NCBI GenBank assembly: GCA_963854835.1
Contig: OY978526.1
Coordinates: 88,092,846 to 88,156,845 of the forward strand
DNA: 64,000 nt
From: Megamerina dolium
Taxonomy: Eukaryota; Arthropoda; Insecta; Diptera; Megamerinidae
Reading direction: 5' to 3'
Within the stretch, counting starts at the first letter, position 1. Each line of letters starts with the position of its first letter. Made by a program: the position numbers and the translations under genes. The notes below the pieces were generated by a model. It ran no database searches, was not told the origin of the DNA, and saw only the letters and a program-made list of their open reading frames with translations. Positions 45,598-58,298 of this stretch are shown piece after piece.

Positions 45598-45838
45598 TAT
45601 GTGTCATTTTTAGTTCCTGATGGGCCTTTTGGCCTACCTTCTCTTCTAGCACTGTTGTGTGTGTTAGACGGTTCCGAATGGCAGAACACTTGTAACATCA
45701 CTTTTTCTGCGCTTTGTCTCATAGCTCTTTTAGGAGCTTTTTCATGGCAAGTTGCCGACAGGTGAACACTGTTCCACATTAAAGTTATGCCTCAGTCGGG
45801 GATTGAACCCACGACCTACAGATCTGAAGGCCAACTCC
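45598..45838 (-). mobile_element. Diverged tRNA-derived SINE, head truncated
   Basis: The minus strand keeps part of the head (TGTAGGTCGTGGGTTCAATC) and B-box region. The body follows with AAAAAGTGATGTTACAAG and GTTCTGCCATTCGGAACCG. The 3' end differs (GGCCAAAAGGCCCATCAGG, then ATGACACATATT) and there is a deletion in the middle. No duplication was found. Confidence 0.75.
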
Positions 45839-45839
45839 T

Positions 45840-47604
45840 TATGTATAAGAATAATATAATTAATATCAGAATAAGAGAAGAACTAGTTATGACTAGTACT
45901 ATACTACGATACATCCAAAATCGCAATGCTGTGTAAGGAAAAAATGAAACGATACATTGAGTACCAAAATACTAGGGTTTACAGGGAAATGGGACTGCCA
46001 ACACCCAAACAACAAAGGGTGGAGGAACAAAAACATCTATGGAACTGCGAAAATAATGTTTAAGCACGCAACAGAAAAAAAAACCGCTCTGTGAGTCAGC
46101 CATTGTAACCTAATCTTATCTGAAATATAAGTCGTCCTGAGATCGTGTTGAAATACAATTTTTGTACGTTAATATGAATTTCCTCAGTAGTCGGAAAAAT
46201 TTAACAGTTTTTTTTTTCATTAAAATAGAACTGAAAAAAACACGTTTTTTTACGTATCCCACGAATTAAAAAAAAAGTAAGACGAATGCAGCAAAAGTAG
46301 CAAAAAAGGTTTATTTTTATAATTTATATAATATATTATAATATTATTTACTCAAATAACATTGTAAAACTCAGAATAAATATTTGAATGCATATTTGAT
46401 GCTGTAAATAAGCTACTAAAATAATGAGTATGGAAAAATTATACTAAAAAACAACAACAAAAAATTCTAAATATATTTTCCCATGATAAAAGTTGCAATA
46501 ATAACAACAACAGCAGCAACAACAACAGTAATAATACAATAATAATAAATATTAACAGTAGACAACAATCAACTTGGCTAGTAGCTACATTAAACTGGTC
46601 CTTGTTGGCCAACTATTGAAAGTATTCAAGTATGATTACACTGCGTATTTTTTCTTAAATGTAACAAAGACTCGCTGCAAAATTTTTTTGCAATATATTA
46701 AAATTAAGACATTCTTCATTGTACTAAAAATCTGCATATCTCGAAGAGTTTTTTCATCCATCTTTGATTATGTTCTTTAATTCAATATTGATCGCATATT
46801 AGTTCAAAAGCTGAATTTAATTGAAATCGACTTTTAAACACAATTTCAAAATATTTTTTTTGTTGCATATTGAAATTTTAATATGAAAAAAATTCCCTTG
46901 GATCCTCAAATTTTGAAATAGACAATTTCTCAATTCTTCATAGATTTAATAACCACTCTAATCCACACTCTCTATATGTATGAGATTACAATAATAAATT
47001 TGCAATTCAAATTGATCATAAAAATTCTAACGATGAAGATGTAATTACATATAAATAAAATTCAAATTACTTATACGACACAAACATAAATTCACTTGTA
47101 CCTACACCAAGTCAATGAAAGAGAAAGACAGACATACGCTTGGATAATGCAAAGATCATGTTTTCAATATGAATGATTACGTGAATATATCGTATATATG
47201 AAAATAATAAAAAAAAAAACAAATAAAAAAAATAAAAAAAAAATATCTAAGCGATTGTAAATTCATTTATTTCAAATTTAATTACTCATTGAATTGAAGC
47301 ACACAACAACAACATGTATGAGTACATAAACAATAGAAATTAACAATAATTTAAGGAAAAACACACTTAAAATGAAAATCAGATTTAATTCTCAATTAAT
47401 TATCAATTTGTAAAGAAGAGGAATGAGTTAGGAATGAGTTTATAAATTTGAAGCAATCCATCAATCAGTCGTATATAGAATGGGGTGAATTGTATTGTAA
47501 AGAGGTAATATAAAGACATAGAATGAGTTAAAGGATCTTCTTAATGTGGCCACAAAGAATACAAAATAAAAAAAATAAGAGGAGAAAAATGCACATTAAG
47601 AACT

Positions 47605-47638
<34 letters not shown>

Positions 47639-49480
47639 AGCACAGAGTAATAAATTTAGTAAGAGATCGCTTCACAGTTAATTATGAAGTAATTATACAA
47701 TGGCAAGATCAGTGAATATACTTAAACAGTGAAATACATGAAAATAAGTACAAATATATTGTATTTATATGAAAAAAAAAAAATAAAAAATCACCAGCAA
47801 CAATAATAAGCTACACATGCTTACTACACTCTGTATGTAGGTAATCGATTAAAAAGACACAACGATCACACACTCAGACAGACGCTCAGAATTGCAATCG
47901 TAAGCGCGATCATCACTTGTTATTGTTCCCAATTGGTTGTTGGATTGTTGATTTGCTTGATTGGTTGCTTAGCTACGATATTGATGGTGATCATGTCGAT
48001 CGTACCTGTTGGTGATGACAACGATGATGATGATCGTAACGTTGCTAAAAATCGTAATGCTGATTATAATCGATAATGATGTAGAAGTCGACAAAGACGA
48101 AGACGACAACGACAACGACGAAGACGACTGGCGATGCTGTTCGAGTTGTACTAAAAATGAATTGTTGAACGAATCATTTTGGTTGTAGTGTTGCACACGT
48201 TGAAAATGCAATGTGAGCATACACATATGGTATATTGTAGGTACCTACTAAGTATATGATTGCTTGTACTCGTATTATAGTAAACTCACTTGACTACACA
48301 TCTGTTTGATGTTAAGTGTGTATGTATGTAGATATGTACATAAATTTATACATATGTACCAACATATGTATATAAAAAATATACAATGATGTACACTTCA
48401 AACATTTTTGTTAAAAGTATATACCAGAAAAAAAAAAAACGAATTGAGCAGAGGTAAAAACGATAAACGATAACTTTTTCGCTTGTCGTTGTTAGCAACG
48501 CTCGTAAAACATGTTTTTTCAATTAATTTTTTTTCTTTTTTTTTATACTAAGTAAGTATCTCTTTTTGACTTTAGCATAAATGCAATATTAAAGCATGTT
48601 GACGTACTTAGTGGATTGCTTGCTTATTTTCGTAATTAAATACGAAACTTTTTTTGGGTGGAGTCTCCACTATACTCTCTGCCTATGTCCCCACTATTAT
48701 ATTCATACATACATACATATATCTAACTTTATTACACATAAATCGGCATTTGACAATTGAAGAGATAACGGCATATTGGCTGTAGGACGATCTAGTGAAT
48801 GTAAATGTTTTTTTTTATTATGACAAATTAATTTGTTATACGGATTTAATTGCACTCTTTTTTTGATCAATGCCCAATACCCAGGCACCTATTTTTTCAA
48901 TAGTAACTGTTGCTTGTAATTGTTGCATTAATGACAATAATCAATTAGAATTTACTTAATGTAATCATGTTAGTACAATTACTATTACCGCTACTCTTAG
49001 ATTTAAATGAAATTATTGCTTGTGTTGCTATCTCTTTCAAGTACAGAAAACTGCAAGGTATGATCTTAGTGACGATAATTTCTTCTATCAATAAATAAAT
49101 AACACGGTGCTACAAAAATTTTAAATAATTTAAGGAACATTTCAAGTGACCAACTAAGTGAAGGTTGTAGATCTGGTCGAATACAAAACAAAAACATATT
49201 AAAAATTTATAAGAGGACCACGTTGGGAATTTACAATTATTAATTCCAGAGTGGTGGCGAAATTTACCCAAATAATTCGAAATCTGGGAATCTGGTATCG
49301 TTGATTCCGAATGATTCAAACTTTCGTAGATTTTCGTGATATTTTGTCGGGGTCAAAAAAAAAAATTTATAAAAAATATTAATATTGCATTAATATAAAA
49401 TATTTTCCTGCTAAAAAATATTACAAAAGTGTTTGCATATTAGTTTTTTAAGAAAAATGTCCGCAATAAATAAACAAAAT
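45840..49480. other. AT-rich DNA, no recognised gene
   Basis: Long A/T homopolymers and AAC runs occur here. A GACAACGAC-rich tract at 48090-48126 is simple sequence: its plus frame is acidic and has no start, and its minus frame is Ser-rich. Nothing coding is supported. Confidence 0.4.
47609..47636. repeat. (CA)n microsatellite
   Basis: About fourteen CA units. Confidence 0.9.
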
Positions 49481-49579
49481 CCAATTTGACCTCTCTTGTT
49501 CTTCGTTTATCATATCTACACACCATAAATCCACCAAAGATCCAATTTTATCTCTCTTTTTCTTCGTTTGTTATATCTA
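49481..49579. repeat. Short tandem duplication abutting a mariner
   Basis: CCAATTTGACCTCTCTTG, TTCTTCGTTTATCATATCTAC (49481-49518) recurs as CCAATTTTATCTCTCTTT, TTCTTCGTTTGTTATATCTA (49542-49579). The mariner at 49580 starts directly at the end of the second unit. Confidence 0.65.
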
Positions 49580-50700
49580 CGAGGGCGGTCCCAAAACCAG
49601 CCGACCTGACATATAGATTGCGGCAGTAGTTTGAAAAAAAAAAAAACTTTGGTGAAAAGTGGCAACCTTATAAAACATATGTTTTAAGTTTCAAGATGTC
49701 ACGTTGTTTAGTATTTTTCTTGGAGCCATCGAAACTTAACGATCTCAGTGAATTTGTAAAAATGGATCAAATTGGTCACCGTTATGTAATTCAATACTTT
49801 CATTTGAATTGTCTCAGATTCTCTACAGATTCTACTCTGAGGGAGTCTGCTCCTTCGGTTACGACCATAAAATATTGGGTGCCAGAGTTTAAACGAGGTC
49901 GTACGAGCTGCCAAGACGAACACCGTAGTGGTCGACCAATTGAGGTGGCCTCGTCAGAAACGGTTAAGAAAATCCACAAAATGGTATTGGATGATCGCCA
50001 GCTGAAGGTGCGTGAGCTAGGTGAAATTACAGGCATTTCAAAAAGTGATGAAAAAGCTGTGTTCAAGATCGGTGTCGCGTTTGCTCACAATAGAACAAAA
50101 ACAACGTCGTGAAGATGTTTCTATAGAGTGTTTGGCAATGTTTCTCAGTAATACAGCCGAGTTTTTGCGTCGATTCGTAACCATGAATCAAAGCAGTGGA
50201 CTGAAAGGGGAGACTCGTGTCAAAAAAAGGTGAAGACAGTTCCCTCTGCAGGCAAGATTATGGCGTTTTTTTTTTTTGGGATGCACATGAGATAATTTTT
50301 ATTGATTATCTTCAAAAAGGAAATACAATCAACGACGAGTATTATTATGCTAATTTGTTGCAGCGTTTAAGTGATGAAATAGAAGAAAAAAGGCCGTGTT
50401 GTTTCATCAAGACAATATTCCAGTTCACACATCCGCTATTGCGATGGCCAAAATCAATTAGTTAAAGCTCGAAATTCTTCAGCAAGCACCTTATTCGCCA
50501 GATTTAGCTCCTTCGGATTATTTTGTACTTCTAAATTTAAAAAAATTGCTTGGTGGTAGAAGATTTGCAAACAATGAGGAGGTGGAGTCTGTGGTAGATG
50601 GTTATTTTAATGAGCTAAACAGTTCATACTATAAACAGGGTATCGAAGCTATGGAATATCGCTGGGAAAAGTGTATAAAGCTAAAAGGAGATTATGTCAA
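49580..50700 (+). mobile_element. Mariner transposon, first family, right end missing
   Basis: The left inverted repeat CGAGGGCGGTCCCAAAACCA follows TA (49578-49579). The transposase begins near 49762 with IGHRYVIQYFHLN, then YWVPEFKRGRTSCQDEHRSG, VRELGEITGISKS, QKQRREDVSIECLAMF, the HQDN motif near 50408 (in a shifted frame) and YSPDLAPSDYF. The first catalytic motif reads TMNQSS, so the Asp is Asn and the following residues are deleted. Frameshifts and stops occur elsewhere. The right inverted repeat is absent beyond 50700. Same family as 4658-5828. Confidence 0.88.
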
Positions 50701-50719
50701 TTGTGCCAATTGATCCTCT

Positions 50720-51985
50720 GGCTGGGTATAATTGCAGTAGAGTGATTTTGGAAAGCATGATTAGATCTTTAAAATGTCATCAAATTAGTGGTGAATCAGA
50801 TTTTATTTGACTCTAAAGGAAATATTTTATCATTATCAGCTATCCTAATTTGTTGAATATGAATATTTGCTAAAATTACAATTATGATGTGGATGATGTA
50901 AAATATGAATATAGGAAAAAAAAAGAAACACATATACACAAGACAATAAAACCAAAAACATAAATGCAACTACGCGCATAAAGTTGAAATGTGGTAAATA
51001 TGAGTTAGTGAGATAGAACGAATATATGAATAATAAAATTGTAGAAAAAATGTGCGCGGATAGTTTGAAAAATTTACCAAAGACAGTTTAATTACTTTTA
51101 CGAAGTAAAGCTTGCTGGTTTGGGTGTATTCTTTATGCTGTTTTGGTTGTCGTTGCATTGTTGTTATTGATGGAAGGATGGTTGTTGTGTTGTTTCTGGA
51201 GTTTTGTTCAGTTTTCCACTTTGATGAAGTTTTAACGCTGCCAAAATGTTATAAAACTGCCAATAATGCCACGGTTATGAGAATCATCATGATGCAGTCA
51301 ATGATGATGATGATGATGATGACTAAGTACAATGGAGTACGAGTAGTAAAAATGAATCTGTAGTGTGTAGCTTGGTGTGTAAGAAAGACAAAAAAAAAAA
51401 AATTCATCAGCAAAAATTAGTACTGCAACATAAGACGAATTTGCTTCATACATACTTGTATATACAAAGGTGTATGTTGGTGGCGATGGCGGCAAATAGC
51501 TAACAAACTAAAATAACTTTAACTACTATCTATGCGCTTATAGATATACATACACCCTATGTTATGTCGTAATACAGGGAACAAATATAAACGATGTAAA
51601 ATATATTTTATTTGAATACACTTCACTGTTACTGTCATTGTTGTTGGAAGGATTATAAAAATTGTTTATTCATAACTTCGTATATTTGATTTATCATATA
51701 TGCATTTATGTAAAGGGTGTTTCTTTTAAGTCATATCCGGCTGATTTTTCAATAGTCATACAAATACCAAATAAATAAAATTCTTTAACCATAATTTGGC
51801 TATAATTAGTCGAATGTTAAGTTAAATTTACGCTATAATATATTTGCACAATGCCTTCCTCAGCTTATTAATTTTGTATAGATCTAAACGATACGTAGCA
51901 ATATCATTCCTTAAATAAGGATTTAAATAGTCAACTATTCTGATCATAATGCTATCTGAAGGATCTTCAATTTGAAATATGCCAA
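50720..51985. other. AT-rich DNA, no recognised gene
   Basis: An ATG run lies at 51300-51322. AAAGGGTGTTTCTTTTAAG near 51714 looks like a transposon end but lacks a partner. Confidence 0.35.
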
Positions 51986-51987
51986 TT

Positions 51988-52175
51988 TCCTAGAACACGC
52001 TCCGGCTAAGAAGGTGTTATATTCGGAACCCGTTGGTGGAAGCACTGGATAACTTGTCAGCGCTTGGAATTTCCAACTGGCGCCTCCTAGCGAAGGAGAG
52101 AGCTGGCTGGCGAAGCATGCTAGATTCGGCCTAAATCGATTTTCGGTTGTAATGGCCACATAAGTATGTAAGTAA
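51988..52175 (+). mobile_element. Reverse-transcriptase LINE 3' scrap, internally deleted
   Basis: GAACACGCTCCGGCTAAGAA and TATATTCGGAACCCG match 57937-57980 of the larger copy. The sequence then jumps to the ISNWRLL-type 3' end (CTTGGAATTTCCAACTGGCG) and the terminal CCTAAATCGATTTTCGGTTG. The tail is AAGTATGTAAGTAAGTAA. Confidence 0.7.
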
Positions 52176-52329
52176 GTAATCAGACACAACCTCAAAACAT
52201 CAAAATTTAAACTGGCGGTACTTTCTCAGCGGTTCCCGGATATTCTCTTTTTTTAAGGATCGATGACTTTCGGATGTTATCCATGGTTCCGAAATGACGA
52301 CCGTAAAATTTACAATTTACCTATACAGT

Positions 52330-52665
52330 GGGTACCGTAGCTCAGTGATTAGTGTGTTGGCCTTCTGATCTGTAATATCGAAATCTTAATATCAAAAAGG
52401 TATTTCTTTCGAACGGTACCCATCTGTCGGCAAGGAATTGGCAATTCTTCCGACATTAACAACTTGCCATGAAACAGCTTCGGAAAGAACTCTGTGGCAA
52501 AGCTCAGAAAAGTGATTTCACAAGGGTTCTGCCGTTCGGATCCGTCTAAAATAAGTAGGTCCCTTCTAATACTGTCTAAAATTTAACACGCACAACAGTA
52601 ATGGAAGAGAAGCTCGACCAATGAGACCTTCGGGGCTTTAAGTGCCACATATTTATTTTATTTTT
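52330..52665 (+). mobile_element. tRNA-derived SINE, head with internal deletion
   Basis: It starts GGTACCGTAGCTCAGTGATT with a nearly intact A box, but the B box and its flank are deleted (GATCTGTAATATCGAAATC). The body is complete. It ends GAGACCTTCGGGGCTTTAAG, GTGCCACATATTTATTTT. A duplication is uncertain (CCTATA on both sides). Confidence 0.85.
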
Positions 52666-52672
52666 ATTTTTA

Positions 52673-53560
52673 ACCCCTATAGAATTTCTTGTGTTCTCAG
52701 ATTAGATAAATTTTTTGACATTTATGCACTATTGAATAGTACGTACGAATAGTAGAAACGCCTTTTATATATGCACCCTTTTAAGTATCATCACTATGAT
52801 AGATAATATAATACAAGAATAGTGAAGAGAGTACTCTGTTCATACAGAGTTACTTGGTATGGATTTTAAGTATGTATAATATTCGTATAAGTATTCTGTA
52901 AGTACGTATGCAGGTATGCGTTTTGAAATTATTACTTGTATATTTGTATATGTTTATCTCCTTTAATTTTATCCTATTATGAATATGCACACCAATTAAC
53001 GAAGGGTGCGCTCATCATTGATTATTGCATTTAACCATATATGCATTTTTTGAACTAGACACACACACACACACACACACATATACCAACTTATGAAATT
53101 TGTAATTATATAGTAACGCTAAGTAGAGTTCTCTGTGTGGACGACAACAAAATATATTCAACTACAATGCAATAAACACCATGAATACCGAAAAAAGAAT
53201 TCACTTTCAGTGTATAACTATTTCATGGCTTAAAGATAGATGGTATTTCGAAAAAAACCCCAAAAATTTATGGTTTTTTAAATACTACTATAAATTGTGG
53301 TTAGCACTTACTTCGTTATGTACGTATAGGCTATAGTAGTTATATTTATTAATATGTGTATGCATAAATGTATGCATACGAGTAGATACTTGATATGGTT
53401 AGTTGGCAACGTCTGAAGATTACAAATTTTCATATTTTCATAGTAAATTAAGGAAAATTTCGTTTATTAGCGATTCAATTCTTCAACTTTTGAAAGACAT
53501 ACATATTTATAATTATTATACAGAGAAATTAATTATTAAGGATCTTATATGTATGTACTT
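52673..53560. other. AT-rich DNA, no recognised gene
   Basis: It holds a (CA)n run at 53059-53082 and nothing else that is recognised. Confidence 0.4.
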
Positions 53561-53574
53561 GCACATATAGCATA

Positions 53575-53931
53575 AAAAAAATAAATAAATATGTGGCACT
53601 TAAAGCCCCAAAGGGCTCATTGGCCGAGCTTCTCTTCCATTACTGTTGTGCGTCTTACATTTTGGACAATATTAGAAGGGACCTATTTATTTTAGCCGGT
53701 TCCGAACGGCAGAACACTTGTGACATCACTTTTTCTAAGCTTTGTCACAGAGTTCTTTAAGAAGCTTTTTCATGGCAAGTTGTTACTGTCGGAAGAATTG
53801 CCAATTGCTTGCCGACAGGTGAGTACCGTTCGAAAGAAAAATCTTATCGATATTAAATTTGTTATGCATCAGCCGGGGATTGAACCACGACCTACAGATC
53901 AGAAGGCGAACACACTAACCACTGAGCTACG
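53575..53931 (-). mobile_element. tRNA-derived SINE, full length, hairpin-type tail
   Basis: The best copy in the window. On the minus strand it has CGTAGCTCAGTGGTTAGTGT (A box intact), GGTTCAATCCCCGGC and the complete body including ACTCACCTGTCGGCAAGCAA. The tail hairpin AGCCC-TTTG-GGGCT leads to GTGCCACATATTTATTTA and a T-rich end. It is flanked by GCACATATAGCATA at 53561-53574 and 53932-53945, a perfect 14-bp duplication, although its first GCAC could belong to the SINE 5' end. Confidence 0.92.
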
Positions 53932-54074
53932 GCACATATAGCATACTAAGTGGATATATAAAACAATGGCTGGATCTGGTGAAAAATAATACATTTGTAT
54001 AGAGTAAAACTGCATATGAACAAGTCAAGTCAAGTCAAGTCGTATTACATAAATGGTTGTCATAGGTTCAATAG

Positions 54075-55110
54075 TTGGTCAGATCAGTCAAATCGCATGA
54101 TCTTACAGGCCAGTGTTGGTTGGTTAATTGGTTTAGGTGCTGCTCGGTAGCTAGAAACCGAGGCTCAATTAGCACAAAGAAAAGCTCCATTTTGCCACAC
54201 CACTCCTGGAACCACTGAAGTGAGGCCTATACGAACCATCTTGATCCGTTAATAAACCTGCTAATGTCGTCTATTTTGTTTCCAGTAATTTCATTTAGGC
54301 TGTCCATTACGAATCTTCCTAGAGTTCTATGTCATATAGTGTCCAGACTTTTGCACTCACATAGATAGTGGAAAACCGTTTCCTTGGATCCCTCTTGTTT
54401 GCAGATTCGGCATCTGTCGTTGTAGGGCAATTCTATTTTCTCTGCATGGTCCCCTATAGGTCAGTGACCGGTAATGGTGGAGGTGATTCTGAAAATATCT
54501 GTTCTTTTCTTTCGTACCAATTCTTCGGTTCTTGACTTATCGTCTTTAGGCTAAGTTGCTTTAAGTTTAGAGACTGTAGGTAGAGCTCTCTTTTGATGGC
54601 GCTAAGGGTTCGCTGTTAGTTATTCCCCTTTTTGCCATTTCGTCCGCTTTCTCGTTTCCTTCTATGTTCCTGTGACCAGGTACCCAGACGAGTGTTAGTC
54701 GATTTTGCGTGCTAGTGTGTTCTTCCTTACATTGTCTTATGATTACTGTGTTCGTTATCTGTGCTATCAATGCCAGAAGTGCCGCTTGACTATCTGACAA
54801 AATACACGGCTTCGATGATGTATGTATCTGATTGTTTAGTATCTTGCAAGCTTCTCTTATTCCGAGAGATTTAGCCTGAAATATACTAGTTTTATCTCCC
54901 AGACAGAAGGACTTTGATACCTTTGGAGATCTTTGGAGTATACCCCCGCATCAACACCGCAATCATCTTTGAATCATCAGTGTAGATCTTGGTGGCATTC
55001 TCCTCGATAGCCAGGCCCAATCTCCAGTCCTTCCGTGTGGGAAATTTTACATCATACTTTCTGCGAAAGTCCAACTCTGGGATGATGTAATCTGATGATT
55101 TGCCAGTTTT
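54075..55110 (-). mobile_element. LINE ORF2 C-terminus: RNase H and zinc knuckle
   Basis: The minus-strand motifs are TRKDWRLGLAIEENATKIYT leading to the first RNase H Asp (IYTDDSK), then SDSQAALLALIAQ, TLVWVPGHRNIEGNEKADEM and AKRGITNSEPLAP. Near 54415-54350 a degraded knuckle (CRICKQEGSKE, then HYLCEC) follows. The 3' UTR runs to about 54075 without a clear poly(A). Several frameshifts occur. Confidence 0.75.
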
Positions 55111-55114
55111 TCCT

Positions 55115-56370
55115 TGGCTTCTATGACTTGTATATTTGTATATTTAGTGAAATAAAACTTAATATTTCGCAATTACTTAATATTATCATTACTTTATGTA
55201 ATAAATAAAATAATCAATATCTTTAAAGTTTATCCAAAGTATATAATTGATTTCAATTCACTGTAAAATCGTGTAATTTAAGCTTAAAATAATAACTGCT
55301 ATCCAGCTTTGCATTAATAACGATTAGAGAATGTATAGCAACTATTTTGGTATACTAAATGCTAGCTTAAATATGTGTTAAGATAAAAAAAGTTAATATA
55401 ATAAATACTTACTTGCAAGTAAATAAAATAAAATACAAAATAAAATGCAAATAAAATTCTATGCAATGAAATTTGAGTTTTAATTAACCAAATACTCGTA
55501 CATACGCTTATATAATTTCACACATACTACACATGCACTGGGATACACTTCGAACATGTCAAAACAGCTACAATAACGGCACAATAAAAATGACAATATT
55601 ATCCTAAGTAGTTGCTAGTACGAGCATCAGCAGCATGAACAACATCAACACCAGACACTAATTCAGTTAACCGAATATTAAACCAACACACACGCACGCC
55701 ATAACAACAAGTGCAATTCCCATTACAATAATATTACTTCGTAATGTTCAAATACAAATTTTACGATTAAATAAAAATAAATAAAAATTTGCAACACACA
55801 ATTGGCAAATATTAACGAGTAGGCATATATGTACACATACAAACATACGCAGGTACCTCGTTATAAACATATGGACGCATGAGCACACACCTGTAGTCAA
55901 TTGCAATCGAATTGTATTCAAAGTCAATCGTAACGCATCTTTTCTCCATATATAAATCTACAGAGATATGAGTGCGTGTGTGTGTGTGTATTACGACAAT
56001 GTGATTTGTATCCAATACGGCTGAAGTAAACGTATGCAAAATAAATAGTTAAAACATAAGAGCTACATGCAACAAGAACAACAGAAACATAAATTCAATA
56101 AATATGTTTCTTGTGTCAACTAATTTATCGACAAATGAATGGAAAGTTGTTATATTGAGTATGTATGTTATTAGCTATCGATGCCATAGCTACTGTGTTG
56201 TCACTGTAATACAATATATTTTACAATGGCTTCAAGTAAGTGGGTTGTATAGTAACATATTTTGGGTTAAAATGTTTTCAAATTATTTCTTGACATAAAT
56301 AAACTGACTACATATGTATATTTGTACTATGCTATGCATTATCTAATCAAATCAAACGTGATGAGTCCGA
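55115..56370. other. AT-rich DNA, no recognised gene
   Basis: Nothing coding or mobile is identified. There is a short TG run at 55975-55988. Confidence 0.4.
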
Positions 56371-56379
56371 GCTTCAATT

Positions 56380-56850
56380 CTACACAAGAAGCATGACCTG
56401 TTTTGTCCAAATTGTCCCAACGAGATCGAAGACTCTCGACATGTCGTGCTATTCTGTCCGCGATTCATAAATGAGAGGACCAATATTACTGCAGCTTTCG
56501 GTAAAGCCCCCACGACGGCGAATATAGCGCCCTACATATGCGACTCGTCTCAAACATGGCAAATTGTACAAGCAGCGGCGGCAAAAATTATGATAACACT
56601 TGAGCGTTAAAAAGCGATGGATCGTGGCCGCAAAAACCAGGGTATTAGTGGCCCGAACTAACAACGTACGGTAACGAACTAGACAGACCATAACAGACGA
56701 TTGAACAGCAATGCTCCAGACGGCCTCACGACGAAATACTTTGCGGTGGTTCCGGGAGGAGCTTACCTTCGGACGAGAGGATTTTTTGTAAGGGTTAAAG
56801 TCTCGCACTGACATAAAGTTTTGATACTTTTACTCCGTTAAAAAAAAAAA
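56380..56850 (+). mobile_element. R1-like LINE, ORF2 C-terminus with poly(A)
   Basis: One uninterrupted plus frame reads KKHDLFCPNCPNEIEDSRHV, VLFCPRFINERTNITAAF and continues to TLER and a stop near 56608. It carries the C-x2-C-x8-H-x4-C knuckle of R1-clade ORF2. A 3' UTR of about 230 bp ends in an A run at 56839-56850. The 5' part is missing. Confidence 0.8.
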
Positions 56851-57224
56851 GAGCACTAGAAGGAGTATTGTAATATTTGTTTGAAGTGATCAGAATATCT
56901 ACTATATTTCCACGTAAGTTATTGGGATAGTCTTTGTAATTTGTAATTTTCGATTCTCTACAAATTTGGCTAAGAGCAGTCGAAATCGGATACCTAACCG
57001 GTTATTACATTATTCTATTATTTGACGGTGACGGTGGAATCCAGAGAAAACGCAGGCGTAGGTGCAGCGCATCAAGCATCTCCGTACGCAAGACCACTAT
57101 GCGTTATGAAGAGCCACATCCTACTTGAGGTGATCCTGTTAAGTCGAACATAGTGGATCTAGACTAGAGAAGGTCGAAAAATAATTCGATTGGACTCTTG
57201 TCCAGCAATCTATCCAATTGAAAT

Positions 57225-58025
57225 TCAAATTTACTCAAAGAACAACAATTGCCTCGGAACAACAATTATTATATGACAGAAGAATTGTTCTTCAATCTTA
57301 TTATGGAGAAGGTAATACGAGCTGCTGATCTACGACATAATGGTACTATATTCAACAAAAGTATCATGGTGTTAGTGTATGCTGATGATAATAACATTCT
57401 CAGGGTTGGAAAGAGAGTGGCGTCGAGTGAGTCTTACTGTGAACGAGGGCAATTCGAAGTACTTAGAATCAACAAACAAAGAGTTCCAGCATCTTGGACA
57501 GCACGTCACTGTTGATAACTAGGCTTTTGAAGTAGTGAAGGATTTTATCTATCTGGGGACCAGCATTAACACCAGTAATGACGTAAGCATGGATATATTT
57601 CGAATGATCACTATTGCTAACAGGTGCTACTTTCGGCTAAGTAAGAAATTGAGAAGTCGGGCCCTCTCTCGAGAAACAAAAACCACACGCTACAAGTCTC
57701 TCATCATGCCTGTCCTTACATATGGGGCCGAAGCTTGGACAATTTCCACCTCAGATGAGAGAATGCTCGAGAGAATTTTCAAGAGAAAAGTCCTACGCAA
57801 GATCTTCGGACCTATTTGCGTTGGTGGCGAGTATCGAATAAGGTGAACTGTGTGAGCTGTATGCCGACACCGACATAGTAAATCGCATTAAAATACAGCG
57901 ACTGCGCTGGCTAGATCATGTCGAGCGAATGGAAGAACACGCTCCGGCTAAGAAGGTGATATATTCGGAACCCGCTGATGGACGACGCAGAAGAGGAAGA
58001 CCTTACCTCCGATGGAAAGATTGAG
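57225..58025 (+). mobile_element. LINE reverse transcriptase fragment with YADD box
   Basis: The plus frames read LFFNLIMEKVIRAADLRHNG, SIMVLVYADDNNILRVGKR (catalytic YADD), VKDFIYLGTSINTSNDVSM, LIMPVLTYGAEAWTIST and KRKVLRKIFGPICVGGEYRI. After a stop they continue RIKIQRLRWLDHVERMEEHA. The copy ends abruptly near 58025 without the (GAA)n tail of its relatives at 23706 and 60200. Confidence 0.85.
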
Positions 58026-58113
58026 TACAATTTAGTTCGTCGCAAGCTGATGAAGCTGCGCTTCATTTATCGTCTTCAATAAAAATATATTCCGCAAATA
58101 TTATCAATATCGA

Positions 58114-58298
58114 AAAAGAAAAACAGAGAGAGAGAGAGAAAGAGAGACGAATACTTTTTGTAAATTTGGCAGTATTGGGAAAAGAAGAAATGGCTAGAGT
58201 GAGAGCGAGAGAGAGAACGACACATTGAAAGTGGCAAAGAAATCGAAATGTTAGCCGTATCGATAGAGATCGAGAGAGAGAGAGAGAGAGAGAGACAA
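58114..58298. repeat. (GA)n-rich microsatellite region
   Basis: GA runs at about 58126-58147, 58199-58214 and 58271-58294. They create Ser/Leu-rich frames on the minus strand. Confidence 0.85.

Noticed and set aside
48070..48160. Acidic Asp/Asn-rich frame from GACAACGAC repeats
   Set aside because: No start codon, stops close by on both sides. Simple sequence explains it.
51714..51760. Transposon end AAAGGGTGTTTCTTTTAAG
   Set aside because: No matching inverted end or TA duplication found.
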